64,000 bases of DNA, taken from NCBI GenBank assembly GCA_026874595.1, contig CM049315.1, positions 34,676,164 through 34,740,163 on the forward strand, given 5' to 3'. Under the pieces are notes generated by a model. That model searched no databases. It had not been told where the DNA came from and saw only the letters and a program-made list of their open reading frames with translations. Of the stretch, positions 61,276 through 64,000 are shown piece after piece. Position numbers and translations under genes: made by a program. The stretch comes from Sipunculus nudus (taxonomy: Eukaryota > Annelida > Sipuncula > Golfingiida > Sipunculidae). Each line of letters starts with the position of its first letter. The stretch's first letter is position 1.

Positions 61276-61939
61276 CGAGATACCAGCAGGAGCAAGTTTT
61301 GTTCATTTATATCTGCGACTGAAGAGCCATCTATCGCGAAAATGGGAAACCATTTACTATTTTAACAGGAAAATTAAGTTTTAGGTGGGGGCTCCGCGGA
61401 CCCCTCCTCCTCTAATATAATAAACTCCAGTTATGAGCAAAATTAAATTCGGGAATTCTCAGGAAAATAATACGTATCAGCCTTTTTCAGGAAACAATTT
61501 ATTATGCAACATCGTTGTGCACAAGGTACGGGCGGTAGGCTGAAGCCCGGTTTCTATAGTTCGGCCCATAGATGTACTGAACATTAATCAATGGATATAT
61601 CTTAAATCTCACAGTTGTGTATGGAGTGTTATAATCACAGTTAACTGCAGGTGCAATCTATGGACTCAACAATGCGTCAGTCATTGAAAAAAAGCAATTG
61701 AGGAGTTCATTCTTATGGAATACCTGCAGATGAACTGTGGCTTCAGTTCATGACTGTCATATTACGTCTCCTCTATTATCGCCCGATCAAACTGTGTTGC
61801 AACAAATTCACGATGCGTTATCAATTGACAATGACATTATGAGAAAAAGAACTGCATTAGGTCTTGTATATCCAACTCGAATTTTAAATGGTTAAGTTTA
61901 CAATTCAACCAGATACCTCTTTTATATATCGTTGTTCTG

Positions 61940-62148
61940 AAAGGTGACAGCTACCAAGGGCGCTGACATATTGTGCTATGATTCATGGGATTGTTGACGG
62001 GAGTGACGGGAGTGCTCGTAAAATTTAGGGAGATCCTCGGACAATCTGACAGCTGTCAAGGAATGAGTCCTGTAGTTCACTGACATCTGAGAATTCCAGT
62101 GCTGGATGCATTAAATGCAGACATTTTAAGATAAAGAACAATTATAAG
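61940..62148 (+). promoter_or_regulatory. Candidate UNC50 5' UTR exon and COA5/UNC50 intergenic promoter zone
   Basis: A consensus donor AAG|GTGAGT ends a possible exon at 62148, upstream of the UNC50 coding exon. The sequence before it has repeated GACGGGAGTGACGGGAGTG (about 61995-62014) and a CAAGGGCGCTGAC segment, richer in CpG than the surroundings. COA5 starts on the other strand between here and 58396, so a shared divergent promoter is plausible. The COA5 5' exon was not located. Confidence 0.35.
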
Positions 62149-63447
62149 GTGAGTCTAGATTATTCGGGTTCATGCGAGGCGATCCAGATTCAAGTTAAAG
62201 AAATTTCGTCATACTAGAAACATCACTTGTGCATACGTGGTCACAAGCATAATCCCTTCATTATCGCCCAAAACAACAGCCCAGGTGAGAAGAGCCAAAG
62301 TCAAAGAGGGTGTGAAATTCTCCTATATTTTTTCCATTCTAGGAAATTCCCCTTTCAACCTTTTCTTTGCTTGTGTTATGTTAGTCTGGTCACTGTTTAG
62401 TAGTGTAATAATTGAATTTTAAGGTATCATTTGAGTAATACTTATATACTTCAATTTAAAATTTTAAATTGGTCCATCATAAGACTTATCTTTAAATAAC
62501 CTTCTCAAAATTTCAGTCTGTTTAATTTTTGCATGTATTGAGCTGAAAATAAAGCACAGATGTTGCCTCCACAACTATCAGCAGACAAGAATGGCTTTAG
62601 AATTGTAAGGTACGTATACAACAGAATAAGTCAAGCTCTGGAATGTCCGTTCTAGTCAATTCTTACTAATTTATTCATTGTGTGAAAGTTTTAATAATTT
62701 TTCACAATTAGTCAAAAAACTGATAAGTCAGAATCATGATGATGTTATATGCTTTACCCTTTCCTATAAACATGCATATTCATCAATAGATTAAATGGTC
62801 AATTAATTATAACTTATTGTGACAGGGATATAGCATAACTTTCCTCCAGTAATTCTGACTTAAGTTTTGTATGACATACAATAGGGATAAATTAGACTAA
62901 TTTTTCTATAGACCATGATTATCTTGATTTTTTTCTATAGAAAAACAGTGAAAAACCACAAAGTTTTCATAAAACAAACATAAATACTCATAGGTCACAT
63001 GTTCATCATACCAAAAATTCTGATGCAGTTACAGATGTATTAGTGAAGATGGTGTATAGCTTACTTTTATATCATAGAACTCAGTATCTTTTTTGTACAG
63101 CAGGGACACATCCAGGATATAGGAAAAGGAGGGGTCCAACCCAGGATGAATGACTTAACCTGAATAAAGGAACCCCAGTCAGGAAAACAGGGGGGAGGGG
63201 GTCCATGCAGCAAAATATTAGTCTGAAACCCTTAAAAACAGGGGTTGGGAGGTCTGGATCCCCGTGTCTGGTTCCGCCTCTGTACATTCATTGGAATCTG
63301 AATCAGGCAGGTTTAGAGTCAGTGCCTTCTTAATATGTAGGCTAATGTAATATGTTCTAAGTGGGGTTTGATTTAATCTGACTGTGCATGCACAACAATG
63401 CAAAATGTTGATTACTTTCCATACTAAACTTCTTGTTTCTTTAGCAG
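62149..63447 (+). other. UNC50: Presumed UNC50 first intron
   Basis: From donor GTGAGT (62149) to the acceptor near 63447. No repeat with defined ends. Minus-strand frames at 63.1-63.4 kb are not supported. Confidence 0.4.
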
Positions 63448-63485
63448 GAAGAGTCTTGCTAGGACAAAGTGAGAAGAGATAAATA

Positions 63486-63733
63486 ATGTACAGTTACAAT
63501 AAATACACGCCCCCGTCATCCCCTGTGGGGACACCTCCATCATCACCAACATCAGCCACAGTGACAATGACACAGTCACAAAGCAGCCAGTTGTCAAGTG
63601 ACAGACAGCAAGCACGGCACACAGCCACAGCCAAGAGATACAAGTACCTGCGACGGATACTCAGGTTCAAACAAATGGATTTTGAATATGCATTATGGCA
63701 GATGCTGTACTTGTTCATAGCCCCACAAAAAGT
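63486..63733 (+). CDS. UNC50: UNC50, N-terminal coding exon (gene continues past window)
   Basis: ATG at 63486 opens 82 codons plus two bases ending at donor GTAAGT (63734), so the window holds only the first coding exon. The divergent N-terminus (about residues 1-40) is rich in Ser, Thr, Pro and Gln. ARHTATAKRYKYLRRI then FKQMDFEYALWQMLYLF and PQKV match the conserved start of the UNC-50 family, including the beginning of the first membrane helix. UNC-50 proteins are multi-pass Golgi membrane proteins needed for nicotinic receptor assembly in C. elegans and for Golgi traffic. The exon's acceptor is at TTAGCAG just before 63448. The split codon (GT|) continues as Val in the family. Confidence 0.95.
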
Positions 63734-64000
63734 GTAAGTGTAGTATACTGTGTGTGATGAGTGAAAGTGTAGTATACGCTGTGTGATCATAACTTTTTAT
63801 CATATTAATCAGTTATGAAATCAAACTATATATGTTTGATCCGGTCCCTGGAGATTCCATAAAGTTTAGTAAAATTCCAAACTCAGGGATTACATTGTAT
63901 GTAGCTGTAGCTTTTGACCGTATCACATAGTCATCAACAGCAGACGGGTGTGCTTGACAACAGCTGAGGTGTTGTCACATGACCACAGGGATCATGTGAC

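Overview
This is animal nuclear DNA: AT-rich, spliced genes with GT-AG introns, long introns, and many transposon remnants and microsatellites. Bilaterian SCOC, COA5 and UNC50 genes combined with rolling-circle elements carrying (RGAC)n blocks suggest an invertebrate, most likely a lophotrochozoan such as a mollusc. That taxon is an inference from repeat style; no species is claimed.

Positions 1-26.8 kb are gene-poor. They hold a hAT-type MITE with an intact target-site duplication (2.5 kb), a 3.3-kb rolling-circle-like element with a tandem core (4.0-7.3 kb), one candidate plus-strand terminal exon (8.8 kb), and three candidate exons of an unidentified minus-strand gene (15.6-20.8 kb, first exon WW-domain-like). 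Positions 26.9-41.3 kb are a transposon nest: three copies of a Helentron/HINE-like family, one holding a nested Helitron-like element and one a nested hAT element, plus a LINE 3' end inserted into a MITE.

Positions 42.1-54 kb carry SCOC (short coiled-coil protein, plus strand): a candidate promoter and 5' UTR exon near 42.2 kb and four coding exons at 46.6-51.1 kb. A minisatellite in intron 2 of the coding region copies the exon/intron junction about 30 times. Positions 56.1-58.4 kb carry COA5 (PET191-type cytochrome c oxidase assembly factor, minus strand, three coding exons). The window ends in the first coding exon of UNC50 (plus strand, 63.5 kb). COA5 and UNC50 are head to head, as I recall they are in human, so this looks like a conserved divergent pair. 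SCOC and COA5 are tail to tail.

The three recognised genes encode unrelated cell-maintenance proteins: Golgi/endosome traffic and autophagy (SCOC), mitochondrial complex IV assembly (COA5), and Golgi membrane traffic and receptor assembly (UNC50). They do not form a pathway. The most unusual signals are the splice-donor minisatellite in SCOC and a 12-bp palindrome shared by the tandem cores of two different mobile elements.
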